Source: Edaphochlamys debaryana
Taxonomy: Eukaryota > Chlorophyta > Chlorophyceae > Chlamydomonadales
DNA: 64,000 nt
Reading direction: 5' to 3'
Assembly: GCA_016858145.1 (NCBI GenBank)
Contig: JAEHOE010000148.1
Location: forward strand, 124,001 to 188,000
In this document: in pieces, positions 1 to 11,600 of the stretch
Position numbering within the stretch: position 1 is the stretch's first letter
Layout: each line of letters opens with the position of its first letter
Made by a program: the position numbers and the translations under genes
Notes under the pieces: model-generated
What the model was told of the DNA's origin: nothing
Seen by the model: the letters and a program-made list of their open reading frames with translations, nothing else
Databases searched by the model: none

Positions 1-1832
1 TCCCCCACCGCCCCACGCCCTTCCCCCCACGCACCCCGATCCCCAAGCCCCCTCAGCCCCATTGCTACCCCGCACACCCCAAACCCCGAGCCCCCCAAAG
101 CCCCACCGGTTCTTGCTCTGCTTGTCGCCCCACTGCAGCGCCCCCGCCCGGTGCGTCAGGCTGCTGACCATGACCACGCGCACAGCCTCCTCCTCCTCCC
201 CCTCCTGGCCCGGGCCCTCCGCCTCCAGCCCAGCCGATGGTGATGGTGAGTGCGGGCCGCCCGCCCTCGCGGACAGCGGCAGCGCAGAGCCCGCTCCGCC
301 GGCCGTGGCCCCCAGCGGCAGCTGCTTGGAGGCGGCGGCGGCGGAGGGCGGCGGCGCGGCCTTGGCCCTCTGCCTGCGCTCGTGCTCGATCTGGGTCGGC
401 AGATGGAGGGGAGGGAGCGGTGCGCAAAGGAGGTCAGGGGGGTCAGGTCAGGGCGAGCACCGTCTGCTGGGTTTAAGCGTCCCCCCACCATCTTCCCCCA
501 TCTCCACCCCCCCACCTGCAGCAGCTGGTTGGCCAGGAGCCAGTGGGAGAGGAAGTTGACCTTGGGGGGGGGGGGGACCGGTGGGTGGGGGGTCGGTGGG
601 TGGGTAAGTGGCCTGGAGCAGCTCGCAGCCGCCTGCTGGCCTTCCCGGCCCAGATGGAGGTATGCTGCACACCTCACCACTGCCGTCTGCAGACTCCATA
701 AGGGCTCAAATGCAGGGCCCCCGGGTGCCGTCCCTCGCGCTATGGCAGAACGGCGCCTTGTGTCCGACCCACATCGCCAAGCAACCCAATCTCATTGCTT
801 GTCACCACTTCCTTGGCACCTCCACTCCGACCCACATCACGCCCATACGAGATCCCCCCCTACCTTGCCTCTAACCCCACCACCTCCCCGGCAGGCCACC
901 CCTCCACACCCCACCTGAAATTGCACCTCGAGGCCGTCTGCCGTCTCCAGGCGCCGCGGCGGCCCCATGACGCCCGCGTTGCACACGATCAGGTCCAGCC
1001 TCCGCCCCCCCCTGCGCCAGTCCGCGGCGAAGGCCCGCACCGAGGCCATCCGACCCAGGTCCAGGGGGAGGGCCTCCACGGAGAGGGGCGGAGGGGGGGC
1101 GGGGGGGGAGGGGGAGGGGGAGGGGGAGGGGGTGCCGCAGCAGCCGGGCAGCGGGGGCGTGCGGGCGATGGCCTGCGGTGGTGGGGGAGGAGAGAGGTCG
1201 ATGGTGAATCGCAGGGGCCTAACAGCCACAATCCAAGCAACAGCGGCAGCCTCTCATCCCCCCTCCCCTCCACACACCCACCTCGGCCGCCGCCTGTGCC
1301 CGCTCCCGGTCCCTGCACGCCAGCACCACGTGCGCCCCCCGGCGGGCCAGGGCCCGGGCGGTGGCGAAGCCAATGCCCGCGTTGCCGCCTGTCACGATGC
1401 ACACCTTTTGTGAGGGGGGACGGGGGGAGGGCGGAGGGGCGGAAGGGGTCACGAAGGCGCCGTTTCCCTAGCAGCTCAGCACGCCGTGGTGCCACGCAAG
1501 CAAGCCTAGCCCTTGCCCGGCTCAGCACGCCTCTAAACTCCCTCGCATCTAACTTCGCGCAAGAACGCGGCTCCCTGTGCACTGTGCGCGTCCCCACGCA
1601 CCTTGCCGTCCAACGGGGTCGCAAAGGGCTCGGCGCCGCGCGGCCCCAGACGCTCCCGCAGGTGGTCCGCGATCGTCCCAAAGCTCTCGACCGTTCCGTC
1701 CCACACGATGTGCGCCAGCCTCGCAACGCAGCCCAGCAGCGGAGGAGAGCCGGGGCTGTGCAGGATGCTGCTCGCGGCTTTGAGCGGAGCCACAACGGGC
1801 GGCAGCAGCGGCGCAACAGCCAGCGCGTCCAT
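1..1832 (-). CDS. Short-chain dehydrogenase/reductase (partial, continues off left edge)
   Basis: NAD(P)-dependent oxidoreductase of the SDR family, closest in style to the WWOX/retinol-dehydrogenase/protochlorophyllide-reductase-like group; substrate unknown. Exons on the minus strand: 1832-1602, 1404-1282, 1073-915, 560-516 and 390-107, all phase-compatible, with GT-AG introns. Visible are the Rossmann motif TGGNAGIG, the acidic loop ACRD, a CNAGVMG (NNAG-type) motif, the helix [16 protein letters not shown] and the catalytic serine strand VVMVSSLTH. The YxxxK pair and C-terminus lie beyond base 1. The start at 1832 gives about 70 residues before the Rossmann strand, possibly a targeting peptide (not tested). 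Odd feature: about 68 Ala/Gly/Glu-rich residues separate NQLLQ from RVVMVSS, where the family normally has about ten. Family call is firm; exact enzyme is not. Confidence 0.85.
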
Positions 1833-2611
1833 CGCGGCTGTAGCGCTAGCGCTAGCGCCCGAGCCTGAGCGTGGGTCTGGGCCACGCGGCCCGAGCTGCT
1901 GCGGGCTCGCCAGCTTTGCTGTTGCGAGCTTGGGTCGCGCAGCGCTAGCTGCTGCGGCGGAGGGCCGTTGCGAACGCTGCCTGCTGCTGCAGGCGCTGAA
2001 CGCTAGCTGGCCAACGCACGAGGCAGAAAGAGCAGTTTTGCAGACCGAGATCGCGAGGCGCAGATCTGGCGGGAGATTCGGGCCAAGCCCCCCGATGCAA
2101 CAGCCTCCCGCTCCTTTGCACGCAGCCGAGCGAGCCAGCAGCTAGCAGCTCGAGCCACACAGTTCGCTCCGTGCAACAGCAACGTAGTCCGTGCATGAAT
2201 GAGAATGAGAAGTCCCTCGTCGTCCTGTCCCTCCGCCCGTGTGTCTTCGTCAATCGGGCGCCCCGTGTGGTCAACACTGGGTCACCACGGTCACCGGCCC
2301 ACCCCCCACCCACCCCACGCACGCAACTAAGAACCGGCCGGCTGTTCACCGCGCCTGCGGCCCCCCGGCTCCGCACACGAGCAGCCCTCCACACCACACG
2401 CCCGCACGCGCGCTCACCGTCAGGTATCATCCCCACAGTCATAGCCCCCACCTACTTCACATCAGCGCCCACGGTTCCCCGCCCGTCTCCGCACGCGTCC
2501 ATGCGTTGACCGAACACTGACCCACATTGACCCCTCCACTTGTCAGCACTCAGCTGCGCTCACCTTCCGTGCTCCCCACACTACGGGTAGGCGCCGCCCC
2601 GCCCTCGCCTC
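1833..2611. other. Intergenic: PHS1 3' side and SDR 5' side
   Basis: No convincing coding exon on either strand. It should hold the 3' UTR of the PHS1-type gene and the promoter and 5' UTR of the SDR gene, both minus strand. A short palindromic run of AGCGCT/GCTAGC units sits about ten bases upstream of the SDR start codon, near 1840-1860. No canonical algal poly(A) signal (TGTAA on the minus strand) was seen here. Confidence 0.5.
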
Positions 2612-5600
2612 TCACGACGCCGCTCCCTCCGCCGCCGCGGAAGCCGCCAGCGGTGCCTCCGCTGAGGCCTCCGCTGCCGCCGCCGGGCCCTCGCCCGCCG
2701 CCGCCACGGACCCTTCCGCCACGGCTGGCGCCGCCGCTGCGGCTGCCGCTCCCGCTGCCCCTGCAGGCGCCGCCACCGCCGCCGCCGCCTCGCCGCCGCC
2801 CGCGATTGCGCCGGCCTCTCCAGCGCTGGCCTCGACCGCCGCACCTCCCTTGTCCCTCTCCGGTGTGGGGTGGTGCTTGGCGGGGTGGGCGTGGGCGTGT
2901 GCGTGGGCGTGTAGCGAAGTCCGCAGGTGCCCCCCCGACAGCCTCAGCCCCTTGGCCTCCTCCCCCTTCTCCCCCGCCGCCGCCGCCGCCGCCGCCGCCC
3001 CGGCCGGCTGCTCCGGCGGGTGCACCCGCTTCATGTGTACGGCAAGAGATGCCGTACTGATGCCCACGGCGGCGCCGCACACGGGGCACATGACGGGGTC
3101 GGGCTTGCCCTTTTTGCGCTGCGGCGGTACGAACGAGTTGGATCCGAACAGCTGCCGTTCGTACTCGAGGAGGCGCGTCATGAATCCGGGGTTGGGGCAG
3201 GCTATGGGGCGGCAGGACCTGTGGGGGGAGGGGGGGGGGGGGGAAGCCGGCAGCAAGGGCACGCGTATGCCATGCAGATGAACAGAGGAGGCAGGGAGGG
3301 AACTTCCGGCGGCGGTACAGCTGAAACCTACCGTCGCCAACCACAAGCCAGAATCTAGCTCACGTGCTGGACATGAGGGCTGCTACAAGTCAGCTCTGCT
3401 GGTTGTCCCTTGCGTCGCCCAGCCCCCCCTCCGTCCGCCCTCCCTCTCCTGGCCCCTTTCCCCGTAGCCCCTCCCCCCCCTGGCCCCTGCCCCCCTGGCC
3501 CCTGCCCCCCTGGCCCCTTCCCCCCCGCCCTCTCACTTGACGTGCGCGTGTGCCGTGCTCAGGTCCCAGCCCCTGACCCGCATGAGGTAGGCCAGCAGCA
3601 GCGTCACGGAGCGGGACTTGCCCTCGGAGCAGTGCACCAGCACGGAGCCGTGGGAGGCGTGCACGGCCTGAGGGGGGGGGGTAGAGGTAGGCATGTGGGG
3701 TGACCAGCCCTGCCAGACGCACGCCACCCGCCCAGCCGGCTCTCTGCCGGGCCTACCCTGGGTTCCCCCAGCTCACACGAACAGCTCCTCACACAACCCC
3801 CCCCCCTCCCCCATCCACACGCACCTGAACGACTCCCTCTGCCCCCTCGATGGAGGTGCGACCACAACCGCTCCCTTTCCGGGTCCCTACAGGGCCCCTA
3901 TCGCACGCTCACTCATGCTTCCGCTATCATTGCCACCTCGCCCCCCAAAAAACACATGCTCACCTGTATGAACTCCGCCACGGCGTTGAAGGTGTGCGGC
4001 CACCATCCCTCCCTCCCTTCTGCCGCGCCTTCGCTTCCCTGGGTTGCCCCCTCCAAACGCACCTGTATGAACTCCGCCCCCGCCTTGGAAGGACATGCGG
4101 TCACGACCCCTGTCTCACGCTCACTCATGCCCCTCCTCTATTGATACAACCCGCCCCCCCCCAAACACATGCTCACCTGAATGAACTCAGCGACCGCCTC
4201 GAAGTGCGCCGCGATGTCCTCCTCGTCCACGTCGCGCAGGGGCACGCGGAGGACGTTGAAGCCGGTGGAGGCGGGGGGGAGCAGCAGCTCCTGGGGCGGT
4301 GAGGGGGAGGGGGGGGCCGAGGGTAGGAGGGGTTGGGGGGAAGTTGTGGTGGGGAGACACGCGCGCGGCGTGCAGCGCAGATGCTGAACCTGACTGTGTT
4401 CAAGCCCCCCTCTTCGGGAAGGGTATGCCTCTGCCTCAATCTCCTTGCCTCCCCTCCCCTATTGCCTCCTCTCCCCCCTCCCCCGCTCTCCCCCTCCCCC
4501 TTACCTCCGTCGCGTTCACGATCCCCGTTATCCCCAGGTGCCTCAAGATGTGATGGGAGTCGGCGCACACCGCCCCGCCCACGTACAGCCCCTGGGGGCC
4601 CTCCAGCACGCGGGAGGGCTTCTGTGCGGCAGCCGCCTCCTGCAGCACCTGCAGCCGCCGCAGCATGTGCTCGAGGCGGACCCTTGGGGGGGGGGTAGAG
4701 GCAAGGGAGGCAAGAGGCAGGGGTAAGAGGTGAGAGGGGGAGGCCTCCTGCAGCACCTGCAGCCACCGCAGCATGTGCTCGAGGCGGACCCTTGGGGGGG
4801 GGGGGGGGGGGGTAGAGGCAAGGGAGGCAAGAGGCGGGGGTAAGAGGTGAGAGGGGTAGGGGGGGAGGCCTCCTGCAGCACCTGCAGCCACCGCAGCATG
4901 TGCTCCAGGCGGACCCTTTTGGGATGGGACGCAAGGGCGGCAAGACGGGAGGAGGGGGCTTGAGATGGGGGTTGAGAGGGGGTGAGGAAGAGCTGAGAGG
5001 GGGTTTGCAGGGGGTGCGGACTCGTCCTTTGGGGTACAACCTGTCGGGTATGCTGCCGGCCGGCCTTTGCCCTTCTCAACTCCCTGCTTTGCGGCCAGCT
5101 CGTGTTGCGTGTTGCGTAGCGCGACTGCCGGTCACTCCCTGGCAGAGCGACGTGATCCCACGGACCCTGAAGATGCCCTCCAGATCGCAGATCCAGATCT
5201 CCATCAAGCTACAGGTACGGTGATCAAGCCCACGCAGAATGCCGTGACCACGTGTGGCCTCCGCGCCCACCGCTTCCGTACGATCCACATTCGATCTCCA
5301 TCCAGAACCAGATCAAGATCCTCATCCAGATCCCAGATTCGCAATCTCACTTGAGCTCGTACGCGTCCACGATGGGGTGCGTGCCGTCCAGGAAGCCCGT
5401 GGTCAGCACTCGCTCCAGGAGGTGCCGGGACTGCCACTCGCCCACCGCCGCCTTGAGCTCCTCCCCGCGGGACCTGGGGGATGGGGGGGTGGGGGGGTGG
5501 GGGTGGTACTTGGTGCGGGAGAAAGAGCCGCGACCTGGCCCCGGCTCCCCCTCCCCAAACCGACGAGGAAAGGGGTTTATCAGGGGCTGCTTGCGTGGGA

Positions 5601-8600
5601 CGCGCCGACAACCGCTCCCGTTCCCTCCCCCAAAACCTCCCCCCAACGCCTTCCCCCACCCCCCACCCCCCCACCTGAACACCGCCTTCCAGTGCGCCAC
5701 CGGGCTGCTCAGGTGGTCGCCCCCCCCCGCATGTGTACGACACGCACACGTACCGTAGCCCGCTTTCCCCCCCGCCCCCCCACCTGAACACCTCCTTCCA
5801 GTGCGCCACCCGGCTGCTCAGGTGGTCGTCCTTGCGTGCCTCCACGGAGATGGACTTGAGCGCCATGGTGAGGGACAGGTCGGACTTCAACTGGAGAAGG
5901 ATAGGGAACAGATGGAGGGAGAAGCAAGGTATTAGTAATGGCATGGGTCAGGAAAGCCGGCCAGACCGACATGGCATAGACGTAAGAGCCATGGTGAGGG
6001 ACAGGTCGGACTTGAGCTGGGGTGAGGAAGGAAAGGGAGCATTTGGAAGGACACAAGTAAGGGTGTATGTGAGTATGCGTTGGGGTACTGCTATGTGTAT
6101 GTCGGCTGGAGCGACCGTGCTCCGCCATGGGTTAGTGATGAGCACCTCGTCTGCAATGCCAGCCCCATGCCATTTTGATACACTGTCTTGCCTGCTCGTA
6201 GGGACTGGCGTGGTTGGGGCTGGCCCGAATGATGAGCGGCTTACCCGCCGCCCCCCCACCCCCGGGGCTGCCGCGGCCGCCGCCCGCCCCCGCCCGCGGC
6301 CCACGTGCAGACACCGCCGGGCCCCCGCCGGCCCCGCCCGGGCCCGCGCGAGCGTTACGGCGCGCCGCCACTCCGCCGCTGGCGGTTGACGGCGTCGGTT
6401 GACCGTTGCTGGTTCCGGTACCGTTGGCGGTTGGGCCGCGGGACGAGGCGGGCGTCGCGCGCCGGGAGGAGGGGGTGCCGCTGCGCGAGCCGGGTCCTGG
6501 GCTTGGGTTTCGGTTCGTGCCGACGCGGGTGGAGGGCGCGGGTCCTGGGCTGGGGCTGGGGCTGGGGCCGGGGCCGGGGCTGGGGCTGCCAGCGGTGGAG
6601 GTAGCGATGGGACAACCCGTGATGGGTGCTCCCACAGGTGTGTGTGGCGACGCCCCGGCTCCGGACCAAGTCCCCACAAGCGCGTGAATAGCGATTGGCG
6701 GCGGCGCTTCAACTTCCGGTCGGTTGGCGGTTGAGGTGGTTGAGATCGCGGACCCGGGCGTGTACGGCAGGTTGGCGGGAGGAAAGGGCGAGCCGGCGCC
6801 GGGGGGACCCGTGATTGAGACCGCGCGTGGCGAGTGGAGATCCGGACCTGCCGTACGGAAGGAGAAGGGCGATGCGGAGCAGGATCCAGTGGATTCGACC
6901 GGTGAGGCCGGCTGTATCCCGGGCGGATTCTGGTTCCGGATGGCGCCGGGCGCGGGGGAGGCGGGGCTGGCGGAGACGGTGTGGGTCTGGAGGGGCGGGG
7001 TGGCGCCACCATTCCTGCCCAGCCGTTGGGGGCTGCTGCCTGCCGCCATGAGCCGGGGAGAGGCGATGCCGCCCTGGCCGGTGAACGAATCCGCGGCGGC
7101 TCCGGTGGGCGACGGCGCGAAGGAAGGCGGGGAGAAGGAGGGGGACTGGGTGGAGCCGGGGCTGCCAGGCGTGCCTAGTAGAGCCGAAGGCGCCGGCCAG
7201 GATCCCTGCTGTTGCTGCTGCTGTTGTTGGTATTGTTGACCGGGGCTCGGTTGGCCCGAAGCCGCCGAGACGGAGGCAGCGGAACGGAGCGAGCCGCCGC
7301 GGGGCAGCGGCGGCTTGGCCGGCATGCCCCCGGGCCCGGGTGCGGTCTGCGGCTTGGTGGGCGGCGGGCCGAGGATGGGCACGCTGCTCTGCCTCAGCCC
7401 CCCCGGCGGTACGGCCATACCGGTACCGGTACCGGTACTGTTGCTGGGATGGGAGGCGCCGGCAGTGGAGGAAGTCGAAGCGCCGCCGCCGCCGGGAGAC
7501 GCGTAGGAGGAGACGTAGGAGGTCTGCGGGACGGGGTGGGAGGCGGGCCCGTGCGGTCCCAGGCCGGGCCCGGTCCCAGGCCCGGGCCCGTGCGGGCCCG
7601 GGGCCTGCTCGGGCCCCGGGTGGAGGTGGGAGAGCCGGCGCGTGTGGCTGCCGCTGCCGCCGCCATCGAGGCTGGCGGCGGCGGCGGCGGCCGTGTTCGT
7701 GCCTCCGCCCATACCACCACCGTACCCACTGCCGCCGCCGTTGGTGGTTGGGGGCTGGGCGGTTGAGGAGGACGGACCCGCACCGCCCACACCCAGGCCC
7801 AGGCCCAGGCCCGCGAGGAAGGACGGGCTGGGCGTGTTGGCCAGCGGCCCGACCCCACCAGGACTAAATCCAGATCCGCCCCCTGGATATGTTCCGGATC
7901 CAGATCCAGATCCGCCAGGCAAGGGCCCCAATCCAGCGGGGAAGGTCCCTTGCAGCGGCCTCGGCGGCGCGTTGGGGTCCGCGCTGGAATGGTCCGCAAC
8001 CGGCGACCGGAACTTGGGCGAGGCGGGGGAGGCGAAGTAGGGTTTACGTGGAGAGCTGGGCATGCCCGGACGGCCAACGCAGCGGGGGGAACGGAGCAGG
8101 CCAAAGCTTCGGCTGGGCCTCAGCCCGCCGCCGCCGCCGCCGCCACCCTGCGAGCCCGACACACTGCCCGGCCCCGGGCCGCCGCCGAAGCTGGCGCCCA
8201 GGCCCGCCGCCGCGATGGCGGCGGCGGTGGCGGCGGCGGCCTCGAAGCCGGCGGCGGGCGCGGCCGCGGCGGAGCCGCCGCCGCCGCCGCGAGCGCGAGT
8301 GGCGGAGCCCTCCCGCGTGGGCGAGCTGCCGAGGGAGCGGTTGCCCAGCACGGACAGCACGCTGCGCGCAGCACGGCCCTTGGGCGTGGCGGCGCCGCCA
8401 CGCGTCGGCGAGCCGCCGCCGCCGCCGCCAGAGACCCGGACCCGGACGCCGGCGGCGCGGCGGGGGCTGCTGCCGCCGGCGGGCGAGGCGGCGCCGGAGA
8501 GCGGCGGCAGGCGCGGGCTGGTGGCGGCGGCGGCGGCGAGGTCGGCGAGTCCGTAGCCCTGGCCGGTGGGCGTGTGGGGAGCGGCGGCGGCGGCGGAGGG

Positions 8601-11600
8601 CTGGCTGCCTCGGCTGCTGCTGGTACGGCCGCTGGTGGCGGAGCTGCCGGAAACGGAGCCCGAGTTGGAGGGAGGGTTGTTGTCGGTTGGCTCGGAGCGG
8701 CGGCGGTCGTCGGCGGCGGCGCCAGGGCCGCCGCCAGAGGCCGAGGAGCGGCGGCGGTCCGCCATGACGCTGAGGCCGCCGCCGCCGCCGCCGCCGTCGC
8801 GGGAGGCGGAGCGAGATCCGCCGCCGCCGCCGGTGCGGGTGCCGATGGAGGAGAGGTAGGGGCTGTGGAGCAGCCAGTCAGGGAGCTGTGCCGCCGCCGC
8901 CGCCACCGCCGCCGCCGTGTCGCCACTGCTGCCGCCGCCGCCGCCGCCAGTGGCGGAGTGGCGTCGCTCGTTCAGCGGTGGCCGGGGGTGCGAGGGCGGG
9001 TAGGGGTAGCCCCGGCCGGCGGAGCCGCCGGGCGGGGTCTTAGTCATCGACGGGCCGCTGCCGTACGGCGGCGTAACCGGCTGACTAAAGCTGTTCCGCC
9101 GGCTGCCCGACCCACGCCCCGGCACGGTTTCGTTCGCGCCAGGCGTTGACCGCTGACGCGATCTTGACCGTGACCGAGCCGGGCTCTGTCTCGCAATGCC
9201 GCCGCCGCCGCCGCCGCCACCCCTGGCCCCGCTGTTACTTCGACTCAGCCGCCCGTTCCCTCCAATCACACCACCCGCCGCATCCCCGGCGGCGGACGTC
9301 GCCGTCGCGCCGCCGCCGACGCCGGGGCTGGCGGCGCCGCCGGCGGCGCCGCCGGAGAAGCTGGAGGAAGCCGCGCTGGCGCCGTCGGGCGTGGCGCCGG
9401 CGGCGGGTGAGTCAGCATTAGTCAGCATGAGGATGGAGTTGCGGCGGCGGGCGACGGGGGAGGGGCCGTACAGGACGCTGCCGGAGCTGGCGGCGGCGCC
9501 GGGGGTGCGGGCGGGGCGGGGGCGCGTGGAGGCGAGGTAGGGGGAGGGCCGGTTGGGCCGGGCGGGGCTCGCTGCTGAGTTGGAGGGAGGGAGGAGGGAC
9601 GGGAGGAACGGAGACCAAAGTGACACGAAGGTGCGTAAGATGAAGCTAGGCGGCGGCAACCGCTTCCTGCCCTCTGCTAGTAGGTGAGGCTACTACGGGA
9701 GATGAGAACCCGCCCCTTCCAGGTCGCCAGCCACCCACCCGCATCCGAGACCCGAGACACCCCCCCAGCCCCCCGGCCCCCCGGGCCCTAGAAGCCACCC
9801 ACCCGCCGTGTTGGATGCTCCGCCGCTCGCCCCCCCACTGGCGCCGCCGCTCCGCAGCAGCGGGGTGCGGTTGCGGCCCGCGCCCGCCCCGCCCGCGCCG
9901 CCGCCGCCCCCCGGGCTGACGCGGATGTTGAGCCCCGCCGCTGCGTAGTGAGCCACCACGCGTGACCCCGGGCCGCCCGAGCCGCCGGCCGTCACTGTGA
10001 GAGCGAGGAAGGCGGAGAAAAGAGGCAAGCAGATCAGAATGCAAGGAGAAAAGGGAGCAAAAGGGCCCAGAAGAGGGTGAGGCTGCGGGGTAAAAGGGAC
10101 GGGGCCATAAGTAGTGCGCCACCACACTTGGGCCCGGGCCGCCCAAGCCCCCGGCCGTGGCTGCCAAGAGGGAAAGAGGAGGGTATTTTTTCCGAGCGAG
10201 AAACGATAAGGCGGCGAAAGGAAAGAGGAGGGCAGAAAGGCGCACGCGAGCGCTTTGGTGGCGGGGGCCGGGGCGCTGGCTGCCGGGGGACGTTGCGGGA
10301 GGGCGGGCTGAGGAGGGGGGAGGAAGGGGAGCAGGCGTGCTGCCTGTCGCGTGTCCGTCGCCGCTGGTCTCACCCGCGGGTGTGGGGATGGGCAGCTCGG
10401 GCCTGAGCGCCTTGATGTCGGCGATGAACTCCAGCGACCAGTCGTGCATCTTGGCGTGCATCATCTCCAGCAGGCCCTGACAGGGGGGGAGGGTGTAGGG
10501 GGGGGGCGGATCTTGGTCAGGGTCGGGGGCAAGAGGGGGGGAAACAGGGGTGATGGGGCCTTGGCGTGCATCATCTCCAGCAGGCCCTGACAGGGGGGGT
10601 AGAGGGGGGGGGGGGGGGGGTAGCGGGGGGGGGGGGGGTCAGGGAGGGGAAGGGGGCTTGAGGAGCGGTCAGGGGAGAACACTCCACCTTCCTCAATCTG
10701 ATCCCTGGATCTAAAATCCCTGGATCTAAAATCCCTGGATCCCAGATCCAGATCCACATCCGGATCTCACCTTGATCCGCTCCACGCGGCCCAGGCACTC
10801 CCGGAACCCCGCCTGGAAGGCCCCAGCGCAGGCCTCCGGTCGGGTGGCCAGGGCGGAGAGGCCGGGGGGGGAGCGGGCGATGATGGAGCGGCGGAGGAGG
10901 TCGAGGGCCACGTCCTTTGGGGGGGGCGGAGGGAAGGGAGGGGGAGGGGGTGTCACGGGGATTCATGCTCCGCGGCCCCCCCGATTATGAGGTCCGGACG
11001 CGGGGCTGAGATGGGAAGGGCGGGGACAAACATACCCCTTTCTCCGCCCTCCGTAACCGCCACCGCCATCTAATCCGCTGCGCCAGTCGGTCCACCCCCG
11101 CGTCCCCCGCCGTGCACGGCATGCCCCCCCCATACACACACGCTTTCTCCCCCCGTTACCCCCCCGCCCCCCACCTGGTCCGTCAGCAGCAGCTGTGCCA
11201 GTCGGTCCACGCCCGCGTCCTCGGCGCTCAGTCGGGCGGCGGGGGGGCGAGGCGGGGGGGCGGCGCTGCACGCACGAGTCGATGGCCACGATGCGGGAGC
11301 AGTAGCGGGATCCTGAGGGTGGGGGGTAGGAGGCAAGAGGGGGGGAGGGGGGAGACAACAGAGGGGGGGAGGGAGGGCAAGAGGGGGGGAGGGGGGAGAC
11401 AACAGAGGGGGTTAGGGGGCAAGAGGGGGGGGTGGGAGGCAAGAGGGGGGAGACACGCACGAGTCGATGGCCACGATGCGGGAGCAGTAGCGGGATCCTG
11501 AGGGTGGGGGGTAGGAGGCAAGGGGGGGAGGGGTTAGGGGGCAAGAGGGGGGACGGCCAAGTGGTGGGTGCGGGGCGAGTGCCGGGTGTTTGCAACCCCT

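Noticed and set aside
6214..8767. Several plus-strand open frames opposite PHS1 exon 12
   Set aside because: High-GC antisense shadows of the low-complexity exon; no motifs or splice logic.
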